Source: a virus. Taken from it: a stretch of 27,492 bases of DNA. This document shows, in pieces, positions 16,107 to 24,000 of this stretch. Where the stretch lies: the IMG/VR virus record IMGVR_UViG_3300032116_001082, positions 1-27,492 of that record; one strand, written 5' to 3'. Position 1 is the stretch's first letter. Each line of letters begins with the position of its first letter. The translations under genes and the position numbers were made by a program. The notes below the pieces were generated by a model. That model saw only the letters and a program-made list of their open reading frames with translations, was not told the DNA's origin and did no database searches.

Positions 16107-16765
16107 GCGAGGGGTTCGTCAGGCTTGATGGGAGCATGGCAGACGACCTGTCTGTCGTGAACTCAGCCAGAGTTTCGTTCGCCAAGTCCTCGCAGGAACT
16201 TGATGAGGCTGGTATCGGTCTCATCGGGTTCCTGATGAGGGAGCGACACGGCACTCCGTTTGAGCACAACTCGTTCAGGTTCCACGTCAAGTGCCCCGTG
16301 TTTGTTGCCAGAGAGTGGTTCAGGCACAGGATTGGCTCATTCAATGAGTTCTCCGCTCGCTACTCAGAGGTGCCCAATGAGTTTTGGGTGCCGAAGGTGG
16401 GCGATGTGAGGACGCAGGTGGGCAAGCCAGGGGCTTACTCGTTTGAGACCATGGACCCGATGATGGCTGAGCAGGTTGTTGAGACCATGGAAAAGACCAA
16501 CGCAACGATGTACGAGGTGTATCAGAAGTTGCTGGAAGCAGGCGTCGCCAAGGAGGTTGCGCGGGGCATCCTGCCAGTCTCCATGTACACGCAGTTCTAC
16601 TGGACGGTCAATGCTCGTGCCCTGATGAACTTCCTGTCACTCCGCACCCACGAAACGGCGCAGTTGGAAATCCGTGAGTACGCCAAGCAGGTGGAGGCAA
16701 TCTTCGCTGAGAAGATGCCCGTCACCTACAACTGGTGGACGGAGTACGGTAGGCAGACCCCCTAG
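16103..16765 (+). CDS. thyX: Flavin-dependent thymidylate synthase ThyX
   Basis: 220 residues. The ThyX signature RHR-x-x-S-x-N-E-x-S-x-R-Y-S is present as RHRIGSFNEFSARYSE from residue 74. Other family marks are HGTPFEHNSFRF, ARGILPVSMYTQFYWTVNAR and LMNFLSLRTHETAQLEIR. It converts dUMP to dTMP using FAD, NADPH and methylene-tetrahydrofolate, supplying thymidine for DNA synthesis. The length is typical. Its ATG overlaps the lipoprotein stop (ATGA). A TTCG-loop terminator follows at 16778, closing the operon. Confidence 0.97.
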   Translation: MSEGFVRLDGSMADDLSVVNSARVSFAKSSQELDEAGIGLIGFLMRERHGTPFEHNSFRFHVKCPVFVAREWFRHRIGSFNEFSARYSEVPNEFWVPKVGDVRTQVGKPGAYSFETMDPMMAEQVVETMEKTNATMYEVYQKLLEAGVAKEVARGILPVSMYTQFYWTVNARALMNFLSLRTHETAQLEIREYAKQVEAIFAEKMPVTYNWWTEYGRQTP

Positions 16766-16777
16766 GAGGCAAGTGTG

Positions 16778-16812
16778 AAGCCCGTCCTTTCTTCGGAGAG
16801 GGCGGGCTTTCC
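16778..16812 (+). terminator. Intrinsic terminator
   Basis: AAGCCCGTCCTTTC, TTCG, GAGAGGGCGGGCTT, then TTCC: a 14-bp stem 12 nt behind thyX. Confidence 0.9.
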
Positions 16813-16824
16813 GCTTATGTGGGG

Positions 16825-16848
16825 TATTCTAGCGACCACAGAGGTCGC
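16825..16848 (+). promoter_or_regulatory. Putative promoter -10 with adjacent palindrome
   Basis: TATTCT (16825-16830) resembles a -10. GCGACC-ACAGA-GGTCGC (16832-16848) directly after it is a perfect inverted repeat over the expected start, either an operator or the first hairpin of the transcript. Confidence 0.4.
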
Positions 16849-16871
16849 AGTCAAGTCATGGATACAAATAA

Positions 16872-17288
16872 ATGAGTGGGTCTACCGAGCATCGCCGTTC
16901 CCCTCGCAGGGATGTGCTGGAAATCAAGAAGGTCGGTTCGTGGGGAAACATTGAGTACCACCATGTGCTTTCGTGCGGTCACATTGAGAAGCGGCCCCGC
17001 GCCTCACGCGCACCCAAGTTGGCATGCGTCTGGTGCCTACGCTCCGAGAGCAAGGAAATGGAGATGAAAGCCCTTGCTCAGCCACCCAAGAACATCTATG
17101 TTGAGGACAGGTACGCCGATGACGAAACAGAGATTTACAACATCAGGGCTGCGCTCGCTTCACGAATGAACATTCCGATTGAGGCTGTGGATGTTGTCGT
17201 AAAAGACATCAACGGGAAATTGGAAATACAGCACGCCACCGTGTTTCTTTCTTCGGCAGAAGTCCGTAGGATTGCGGGACCCCAGTAG
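16872..17288 (+). CDS. Zinc-binding hypothetical protein
   Basis: 138 residues. The basic N-terminal half has SCGHIEKRPRASR and ACVWCLRSE, giving a C-x-H...C-x2-C set fit for one zinc ion. The C-terminal half (about 73-138) is a separate domain with DDETEIYNIRAALASRMNIP and VKDINGKLEIQHATVFLSS. No Shine-Dalgarno precedes the ATG; GATACAAATAA upstream may be a -10, so it may be leaderless. WhiB follows 12 nt after the stop. Function unknown; DNA binding is possible. Confidence 0.75.
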   Translation: MSGSTEHRRSPRRDVLEIKKVGSWGNIEYHHVLSCGHIEKRPRASRAPKLACVWCLRSESKEMEMKALAQPPKNIYVEDRYADDETEIYNIRAALASRMNIPIEAVDVVVKDINGKLEIQHATVFLSSAEVRRIAGPQ

Positions 17289-17300
17289 GAAAGGATGACA

Positions 17301-17642
17301 ATGCCAAACACGAATGTTGCCCCCGAGAACGGTGCGTGCAAGGGGTATCCAGTTGATTGGTGGTTCCCAGTTCTTCATGGACTGAAGCGTGACGAGATGC
17401 GTGCGGTGAGGGCAGACATTCACAAGGCGAAGTCCATCTGTGCCTCCTGCGATGTGAGTGACCACTGCCTTGAGTATTCGCTCAAGCATGAGCCTTGGGG
17501 TATTTGGGGTGGCAAGGATGAGCAGGAGCGTGCTGAAATCCGCTACAACCGTGGCATTCTGCTGTCCCGCGAGGGACGCATCAACTTCGCTGGCATCGGG
17601 CTCCGCAACGCCAACGGAGATGTGTTCCAAGGTCGTCAGTGA
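17301..17642 (+). CDS. WhiB-family Fe-S transcription regulator
   Basis: 113 residues. The four cluster ligands are C13, C47, C50 and C56 (the last three as CASCDVSDHC), and the family turn is PWGIWGGKDEQER (65-77). WhiB proteins bind a 4Fe-4S cluster and partner the principal sigma factor in actinobacteria; phage copies can alter host transcription. The ATG at 17301 is preferred because AGGAAAGG lies 6 nt upstream; the ATG at 17295 is too close. The C-terminal 30 residues (NRGILLSREGRINFAGIGLR) are more basic. GTGA overlap couples it to the primase gene. Confidence 0.92.
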   Translation: MPNTNVAPENGACKGYPVDWWFPVLHGLKRDEMRAVRADIHKAKSICASCDVSDHCLEYSLKHEPWGIWGGKDEQERAEIRYNRGILLSREGRINFAGIGLRNANGDVFQGRQ

Positions 17643-19369
17643 AGCACACCGATGATTTTCTGTCCCACCTCAAGGGGGTGAGGGAGACATCCAATGGATG
17701 GGAGGCTCGTTGCCCCTGTCGCAACGACGATGAGAATCCCTCGCTGTCCATCAAGGAGGACGAGGGGAACGGCAACATCCTGCTCACCTGCCACAGAGGC
17801 ACTCCGTGTAACGCCAAGCAAATCTGTGAGAGCGTCGGACTGCCGATGAGTTCGCTGTTCCCGCCGAAGAAGCAGGAGAAGAAGGACAACCTCACCCTCG
17901 TAGCCACATACGACTATCTGGCTGAGGACGGGACTCTCCTCTTCCAGAAGTTGCGCTATGTGGACGAGGACGGCAAGAAGCGGTTCTATCAGCGCAAGCG
18001 TGACCCGAAGGCGAAGGGTGGCTGGGACTACAAACTTGGCGACACGCCTCGCGTCCTCTACAATCTTCCCAACGTCCTCAACGCGGCGAAGCACGGCAAG
18101 CCAGTCATTCTCGTTGAGGGGGAGAAAGACGCAGACACGCTCATCGCTCTCGGGTATGTCGCCACGACACCACCAAACGGTGCTGGTAAGTGGCTTGACA
18201 TTCACACGCAGGCACTCAAAGGTGCGAGCGTGGACATCTTTGCCGACAACGACGGTCCAGGACATGACCACGCACGGATGGTCAAAGCCGAACTGGAAAA
18301 GGTGGGTTGCGATGTGGCGTGCTTCGTGTGCCCCGACAGCAAGGACATCACCGACCACTTGGCAAAGGGTGGTCGCATAGACGACCTCATCCCCCTTGAG
18401 GAGGCATCGGCACCCGTTGAGGAGAAGCCTGCCGAGGAGCCGACTGTCAGCGAGGAGCCAAAGGACAGGTACGAGGAAGTAGCAGAGCAGGTACGGGAAC
18501 TACTGAACAGGGACAACCTGAGCGCACAGCAGTTGCTTCTCAAGACCTCACAGATACTCACCCGTGTCACCCATGAGCGTCCTGTGGACATGGGCAGGCT
18601 GGTGGACTGGAACGAGTTCATCGCAGAAGCAGACAACGACAACTACGACTGGCTGATTGATGGGCTTCTGGAGCGGGGCGAGCGAGTCATGGTCGTCGCT
18701 GCGGAGGGTGTCGGAAAGACGATGCTTGCCCGTCAGGTGGCTCTCTGTACGGCTGGTGGTATGCACCCGTTCACCTACAACCGCATCAAGCCCATCAGGA
18801 CTCTCACGGTGGACTTAGAGAACCCAGAGCGCATCATTCGGCGCACAACGAGGAGCATCCACGCCTATGTCAAGAGCAGTAGGTTCGCTCCTCGCATTGA
18901 CGCACACATCCTCATCAAGCCCGCTGGTCTGAATCTTCTGACCGCATCGGACAGGGAAATACTAGAACGCGCCATTGATGATGTCAAGCCAGACTTGCTC
19001 CTCATGGGTCCGCTCTACAAGTCGTTCGTGGACCCAGGTAACCGCACCTCCGAGGCGATTGCCGTTGAGGTGGCTAGGTATCTGGACGAACTGCGTGCCC
19101 TCTACGGAGTGGCCCTGTGGCTGGAACACCACGCTCCTCTTGGTTCGTCAATGTCCACCCGTGACCTGCGCCCGTTCGGCTCCGCCGTGTGGTCCCGCTG
19201 GCCAGAGTTCGGCCTCAGTCTGACGCCTGACCCTACGACAATCGGGGAGTTCTCTTACGATGTCAAGCATTTCCGAGGTGCCCGTGATGAGCGTGAATGG
19301 CCTACTAAAATGAAGAGGGGTAAGCGCCTCCCCTTTGAGGTCACAGAGTTCAGCAAGGTCCACACATGA
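17639..19369 (+). CDS. Primase fused to AAA/RecA-like ATPase
   Basis: 576 residues from a GTG. N-terminal CHC2-like zinc site: C25-P-C27, then NPSLSI and C51-H-x4-C57. A Toprim domain follows with VILVEGEKDADTLIALG (about 157-173) and FADNDGPGHDHA, the acidic metal-binding residues needed for primer synthesis. After an acidic linker (residues about 258-285) comes a RepA/DnaB-like ATPase: Walker A AAEGVGKTM at about 354, Walker B-like PDLLLMGPLY, and ALWLEHHAPLG. It probably primes and unwinds phage DNA together with SSB. The zinc set lacks the usual His of C-x2-H, with C27 in its place. Its stop overlaps the next ATG (ATGA). Confidence 0.9.
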   Translation: MKHTDDFLSHLKGVRETSNGWEARCPCRNDDENPSLSIKEDEGNGNILLTCHRGTPCNAKQICESVGLPMSSLFPPKKQEKKDNLTLVATYDYLAEDGTLLFQKLRYVDEDGKKRFYQRKRDPKAKGGWDYKLGDTPRVLYNLPNVLNAAKHGKPVILVEGEKDADTLIALGYVATTPPNGAGKWLDIHTQALKGASVDIFADNDGPGHDHARMVKAELEKVGCDVACFVCPDSKDITDHLAKGGRIDDLIPLEEASAPVEEKPAEEPTVSEEPKDRYEEVAEQVRELLNRDNLSAQQLLLKTSQILTRVTHERPVDMGRLVDWNEFIAEADNDNYDWLIDGLLERGERVMVVAAEGVGKTMLARQVALCTAGGMHPFTYNRIKPIRTLTVDLENPERIIRRTTRSIHAYVKSSRFAPRIDAHILIKPAGLNLLTASDREILERAIDDVKPDLLLMGPLYKSFVDPGNRTSEAIAVEVARYLDELRALYGVALWLEHHAPLGSSMSTRDLRPFGSAVWSRWPEFGLSLTPDPTTIGEFSYDVKHFRGARDEREWPTKMKRGKRLPFEVTEFSKVHT

Positions 19370-19977
19370 GCGAGGAACGCAACAGCAAGATGATGGGGCG
19401 AGAGTTCCTCGCTGAAAGAGACTTGCGTATCTTCAAGATGCGCCAATCTGGCGTGTCGGTGACGGAAATCGCCCGCAGGTTTGGGGTGTCCACGAGCGTC
19501 GTGAACAAGGCAGTCCAGCGTCAGTTGGAGAAACTGAACAGGGAAGCCCTCATGGCGTATCCAGAGGTGCTTCGCATGGAGTTGGAGAGACTTGACAACC
19601 TCCAGTCAGCGATATGGCCCCTGACACAGCACCGCAAGGTGACCCTTGACGACGGCACGGAGGTCACTCTGGAACCCGACCTCAAAGCCATCCAGCAGGT
19701 TCTCTCAATCATGGACAGACGGTCCAAGTTGCTTGGCATGGAGCAGAGCAATGTGAGCGTTCAGGTTGATGTTCAGGCGTCCAACCCGATTGTGGCGACT
19801 CTGGCGGGGCAGACCACGAACCAGGGAGAGTTGTCCTCGTTTGATGCCGAGGGCGAGGCAAAGAGGTTGTTGGAAATCATGGGTGCCTCGGGTGTCTTGC
19901 CAGCAGAGACGGTTCGGGGTATTCTCTCCTCTGGACAGGAAATCACGGAAGCGGAACTGGTAGAAGAAGATGACTGA
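19366..19977 (+). CDS. HTH DNA-binding protein, small-terminase-like
   Basis: 203 residues. Residues about 20-55 form a homeodomain-like helix-turn-helix: DLRIFKMRQSGVSVTEIARR, FGVSTSVVNKAVQRQLEKL. A long helical segment follows (ELERLDNLQSAIWPLTQHRK, LKAIQQVLSIMDRRSKLLGM), then a less ordered acidic tail. The HTH plus central helices resemble phage small terminase subunits, but no large terminase lies next to it here, so a regulatory role is equally possible. It is coupled to the primase gene by ATGA and overlaps the next gene by 8 nt. Confidence 0.7.
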   Translation: MSEERNSKMMGREFLAERDLRIFKMRQSGVSVTEIARRFGVSTSVVNKAVQRQLEKLNREALMAYPEVLRMELERLDNLQSAIWPLTQHRKVTLDDGTEVTLEPDLKAIQQVLSIMDRRSKLLGMEQSNVSVQVDVQASNPIVATLAGQTTNQGELSSFDAEGEAKRLLEIMGASGVLPAETVRGILSSGQEITEAELVEEDD

Positions 19978-20272
19978 GGACAACCTAAAAGCAGCGATGG
20001 ACCACGAGGCTGACACGACCCTCAAAGACCTTGCCGTATCAAAGACTGGCGACGATGTGGCTGACAAGCAGGTTCTCATCCGAGCCACGGAGTATGACCG
20101 TAATCGGTGGAAGGCGTCCGCTGACGCTAAGGGTGTTTCCATGTCTGAGTGGATTCGTACCGTCCTGAACGGGGCAGCCAAGGACACTCTGGATTGCTCG
20201 CACCCCCTGAACAGGCGTCGCTACTACCCGTGGTCCGAGTTCTGCCTTGAGTGCAATCAGCGACTGCGATGA
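19970..20272 (+). CDS. Ribbon-helix-helix-like protein with Cys tail
   Basis: 100 residues. The middle (DKQVLIRATEYDRNRWKASA, DAKGVSMSEWIRTVLN) has the strand-helix-helix pattern of RHH/CopG-type DNA-binding proteins, as in plasmid partition and antitoxin regulators. A C-terminal extension DCSHPLNRRRYYPW and FCLECNQ adds three Cys and a His, a likely zinc site. The 8-nt overlap with the upstream HTH gene implies coupled translation. A regulatory or DNA-packaging role is inference. Confidence 0.7.
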   Translation: MTEDNLKAAMDHEADTTLKDLAVSKTGDDVADKQVLIRATEYDRNRWKASADAKGVSMSEWIRTVLNGAAKDTLDCSHPLNRRRYYPWSEFCLECNQRLR

Positions 20273-20445
20273 TATTTGGCAAGAAGAAAGAGGAGCAGGA
20301 GCCTCTGTCGCCAGCGGAGCGATTCCTTATCTGCCGTGATTGCGACAGGTTCTTTGCGCCCACCCGTCAGTGCAAGGAGTGTGGATGCTTCTTGGTACTG
20401 AAGGTCAAGGTGAAGAGTCAGTCCTGTCCGCTGGGCAAGTGGTGA
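20269..20445 (+). CDS. Small zinc-ribbon protein
   Basis: 58 residues, MIFGKKKEEQEPLSPAERFL, then CRDCDRFFAPTRQCKECGCFL, a CxxC/CxxC ribbon with 9-10 residues between, and a basic end with one further Cys. Comparable short ribbons often sit near terminase genes in actinophages. The second codon is ATA, the rare Ile codon matched by the tRNA at 3932. ATGA couples it to the gene before. The stop (20443-20445) abuts the stop of the convergent gene with no base between. Confidence 0.75.
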   Translation: MIFGKKKEEQEPLSPAERFLICRDCDRFFAPTRQCKECGCFLVLKVKVKSQSCPLGKW

Positions 20446-21006
20446 TTACGCCCCTCTAGACCGTCGCACGTTTCTGCCCACTGTGCGGGCTTTCGCTGTG
20501 TTTGCAACGAACTGACGACCCGCTTTACCTCCTGCGATTTTCTTACGATTTGTCGCCGCCTTCTCTGCCGCCGATAGGCGACGCCAAGCGGCAGCAGGCA
20601 GATACCGACGCATACCACCAGGACGATTCGCTGGCTTGCCATCCGATGTAGTCCACTTCTCACGAGTCCACTTCCTTATTTTCCGTTGGGTCTTGCCGAG
20701 TTTCCCTCGGTAGCCGCCGCCCCGCTTACGGTACTCCAGAGCCAGCAGTTGTGCCTTGCGTGCTGACCACTGTCCTGGCTTACCGCCTTTGCCTCCAGCC
20801 ATTATCTCATTCTTGAGCCTGTTGCGCAGGTCTGGCTTCGTGTACTTGAGTGACTTCGCCTCGGTCTGAGACCACAGCGACTTCTCACCCATGTCGTCCA
20901 AGCCGTCGTCATACGGCACGCCACGGGAGCCGATTTCGGGCTTGTTTAGAGAGAAGAGGTCTTGGTAGTCCTCAATGTCGTAGTCACCAGGGTCCCGCAT
21001 GTCCAT
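20446..21006 (-). CDS. DUF5872-like basic protein
   Basis: 186 residues from ATG 21006 (ATG 21000 also possible). After an acidic 60-residue start, the protein is strongly basic and matches the DUF5872-type pattern: KGGKPGQWSARKAQLLALEY, KLGKTQRKIRKWTREKWTTS, DGKPANRPGGMRRYLPAAAW, LSAAEKAATNRKK. This domain is found in phages and giant viruses, often inside or beside multidomain virion proteins; its activity is unknown and its charge suggests nucleic acid contact. Its start lies inside the end of the giant gene, so the two are co-translated. Confidence 0.8.
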   Translation of the reverse strand: MDMRDPGDYDIEDYQDLFSLNKPEIGSRGVPYDDGLDDMGEKSLWSQTEAKSLKYTKPDLRNRLKNEIMAGGKGGKPGQWSARKAQLLALEYRKRGGGYRGKLGKTQRKIRKWTREKWTTSDGKPANRPGGMRRYLPAAAWRRLSAAEKAATNRKKIAGGKAGRQFVANTAKARTVGRNVRRSRGA

Positions 21007-24000
21007 TGCTCTCAATCAGTTCATCCAGTTCATCAACAGCGTACTCTCTGTTGAACCCTTCGTCTATCTTGCCAATCTGGTAGTACATCTGCTTGGGGAT
21101 AATGACTTCATTGCCGTTGGAGAAGTCAGCCACGAACTCAACAGGGAAGTCTCCGAACATCTGGGTGAACTCCACCCATGCGTGGGGGAAGCGCAGACCC
21201 TCGGCTTCTCCGCCAGTCCCAAGGGGGACGCCGTGTACAACCCGTACATTGTCGTATGCGTTGGCTAGTTCGCGAGCCTTGTCAATGGCGGCAACGAAGC
21301 AGTCACCATCACCCTCTGTAGGCGGGGAGCCATACTCCTCCTCAAACGCTTTGTCGTAGGCACGAACGGATGGGAGGTCACCCATTCCAGACCTAGTGCT
21401 GCTCCAGAGGCCCCGTGGTTGGTCGTCCTCGTTCACGAAGTCCAACTCACTGCCCTTCCACAGTCCGTGGGCGGTGAGGCGAGCCAGCGCGTTGGGCGAC
21501 ATCTCTGATACCTGCGAGGATGACGGCGCAAAGGACTTGTTCGTGTCCTCAATGACCTCCTCGTTGGCGTAGGTGCCATGGTCGGAGTGGACTGTGCTGG
21601 TGACACCCAGTTCCATGCCTATCTTGGCGGCTAGGGCATCGGCGCCTCTCGTCTGCGAGTAGGTGTCTCCACCGAGGAATGTCGGCGTGCCATCGCCACC
21701 CAGTTCCCTGATGGCGTCCTGATACATCTTTTCCACCTCTGCCTGCGAGGTTCCTGGCTCTACCTTGAGTACACGAACAGCCTGTTTCGGCATGACGAGT
21801 GGCTGACCAGGTGTCGGGGACATGAATGTATCCACGACATAGAGGTTGTCAAGCGAGCCTGGGTTCTTGTCCATCGTCGGCTTCAGACCAGAGACGATAA
21901 TCCATCTCGGCTTCTCCCCATGCCCCGTCCTGTGCATGTGTCCAGAGACAACATGGTTGAGGGCAAAGTGTACGGTGCCACGTCCGTAGGTGTACTCACC
22001 AGTATCGTCCTGCTGTCGCCAGTCTCCGTTGGGGCGCAGGATGACATTGCCATCAGCGTCGTACTCTGGCTCAAACGAGGTCTCGTGCGTGAGCATCAAC
22101 TGGTCTGCCGTCACGCCGTCCAGACGACCGTCACTAATCTGCTTGTTTCCGCTCTGCTCCAGCCATTCGCCCGTGTCCTTCAGTCTCTGCGCCTTCAGTC
22201 GGTCTGCCTTGTCACGCCCGATGGAGGCGAGCCTCTCAAACTCCTCCATTGCGTCGGAGTCGCCACGGGAACCCGCATAGAGCAATGCCGATACATATGG
22301 TGCGACCTGTCGGGGACCACCGAAAGCCTCGCCTGCGTAGCCGTCCTCCATGAGGTGCGAGACCGCTTGGGCGAACTTCCTCGCCGTCTCCTGACCCTCT
22401 GGGCTGTTGTAGTCAAGACCAGCGATGACATACGGGTTGATTGGCAGTCTTTCTACATCATCCCCCAGTCCGAAGTCAAGGTCTACGACATCCTCTGGTG
22501 CGTCATTTCTCCAACTGGTTCCGTAGGAGACCCTGCTCGCCTCCTTCGTCGGAACGCCGAATGCGACCCTCTTGTCTCCCACCTTCCACACATCAACGGA
22601 CAGGCGAGCATCGCCAATCTGGACGGACTTCTTCTCGTCGGCGTCTCTCTGGAGGGCCCCGCGCGACAGCGTCTTCTTGACCTTCTCCACCTTGGCGAGT
22701 GGTGCGAGCGTGGATGAGCGCAAGCCCTCGTCCACGGCATTGAAACGGGATACCTTTGGTGTCGTGAGGAGGGCAAGCCTCTCCTCGTTGGAGTTGCCAC
22801 TATCCAGCCTGTCTCTGAGTTGATAGGTCATTGCCGTAGAGATGGTCTCGTCAGACGGCGACCCAGTGGAACTACGCAATCCAGTACCCTTTTCCTTGCC
22901 CTTGCCTCGCAGTTGTTCTATGACTCTGTCTACAGAGAAGGCTGGGAATGCCCTCTCTCCAGCCCACTGGTCCTGCCTGCTGTCTGGGGACTGGGCGAGC
23001 ATCTCTATCGCCCTCTTCACGGTGTGGTAATGCTCGCCATTCTCGTCGTCAATCTCCTCGTCAAGACGACCTTTGGCGACACGCTTAGCCTCAAACGAGA
23101 GTATCATGCGCTTGACGCGCTCACCTTGTTCGCGTGTAAGCACCCCCCTCTCAACAGCGATATCCGCAAGGTCGCACATGAACAGCGCATTGGAGAACTC
23201 ACCGTGGCGGTCAAAGGAGTTGCCAGCACCAAAGTGACCAAAGATGTCGTGCATGTTGAGGCGCTGATTTCTTCCCCTCTCGCTTCGCCCAAGAGCACCG
23301 AGTATTGACGGGTCACGCAATGCTTGGCGATACAGGCGAGACCATGTTGGATTGCGCTGCTCATCCTTGTCCAACTTCGTCTTGGAGAAGCCCCACTTGT
23401 CGCGCCACATTCCAGCAAGCCACTGATAGAAGGTTTCTTCTGTCTCTTGGTCGCCTCCCTCAAAGCCGACTAGACCGACATCTCGGTAGTCGGGGTCAAT
23501 ATCGCTGAACAACATGTTGCCTTCAGCGTCACGAGATACCTTTGCGATAACCCTGTCACCAATGCGTATTTCCCCGCTGTCCTCGTCTCCGACATACCTA
23601 GCGAGGTTGGCATTGATGAAGTCGGCAGTAGCCCGTGTGTCCTCTGCGTCTGGTATCTCAATGTCGTTCTTGCCGTCTACTACATCGCCAACTATTGCGC
23701 GAATCGCTGGATGTGGCTCTGCGCGCACGACTGGCATTCCATCGGACGCGACGGCGATTCTCACCGACTCATCAGCCCTCCTTGCCGTATTGGCGTCCAG
23801 TTCACCGTTGTAGTCACCCGTTGCCCTGCTCTTGAACTCTCCCACCATTTCAGCGAGAACGCCCTCAACATGGTCGGGGATGATGCCTAGACCCTCGGCT
23901 ATTTCCTCAATCTCTACCTCTGTGTCGTCATTGGGGACGAACACGGACGACCGCAGACCCTTGCTCTTGTCCCGCTCTACGGTCTCCCGCGCCCATCCGA

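Noticed and set aside
21920-22717. 265-residue + strand ORF inside the giant gene
   Set aside because: It is antisense to a continuous coding frame with recognisable domains and has no ribosome binding site.
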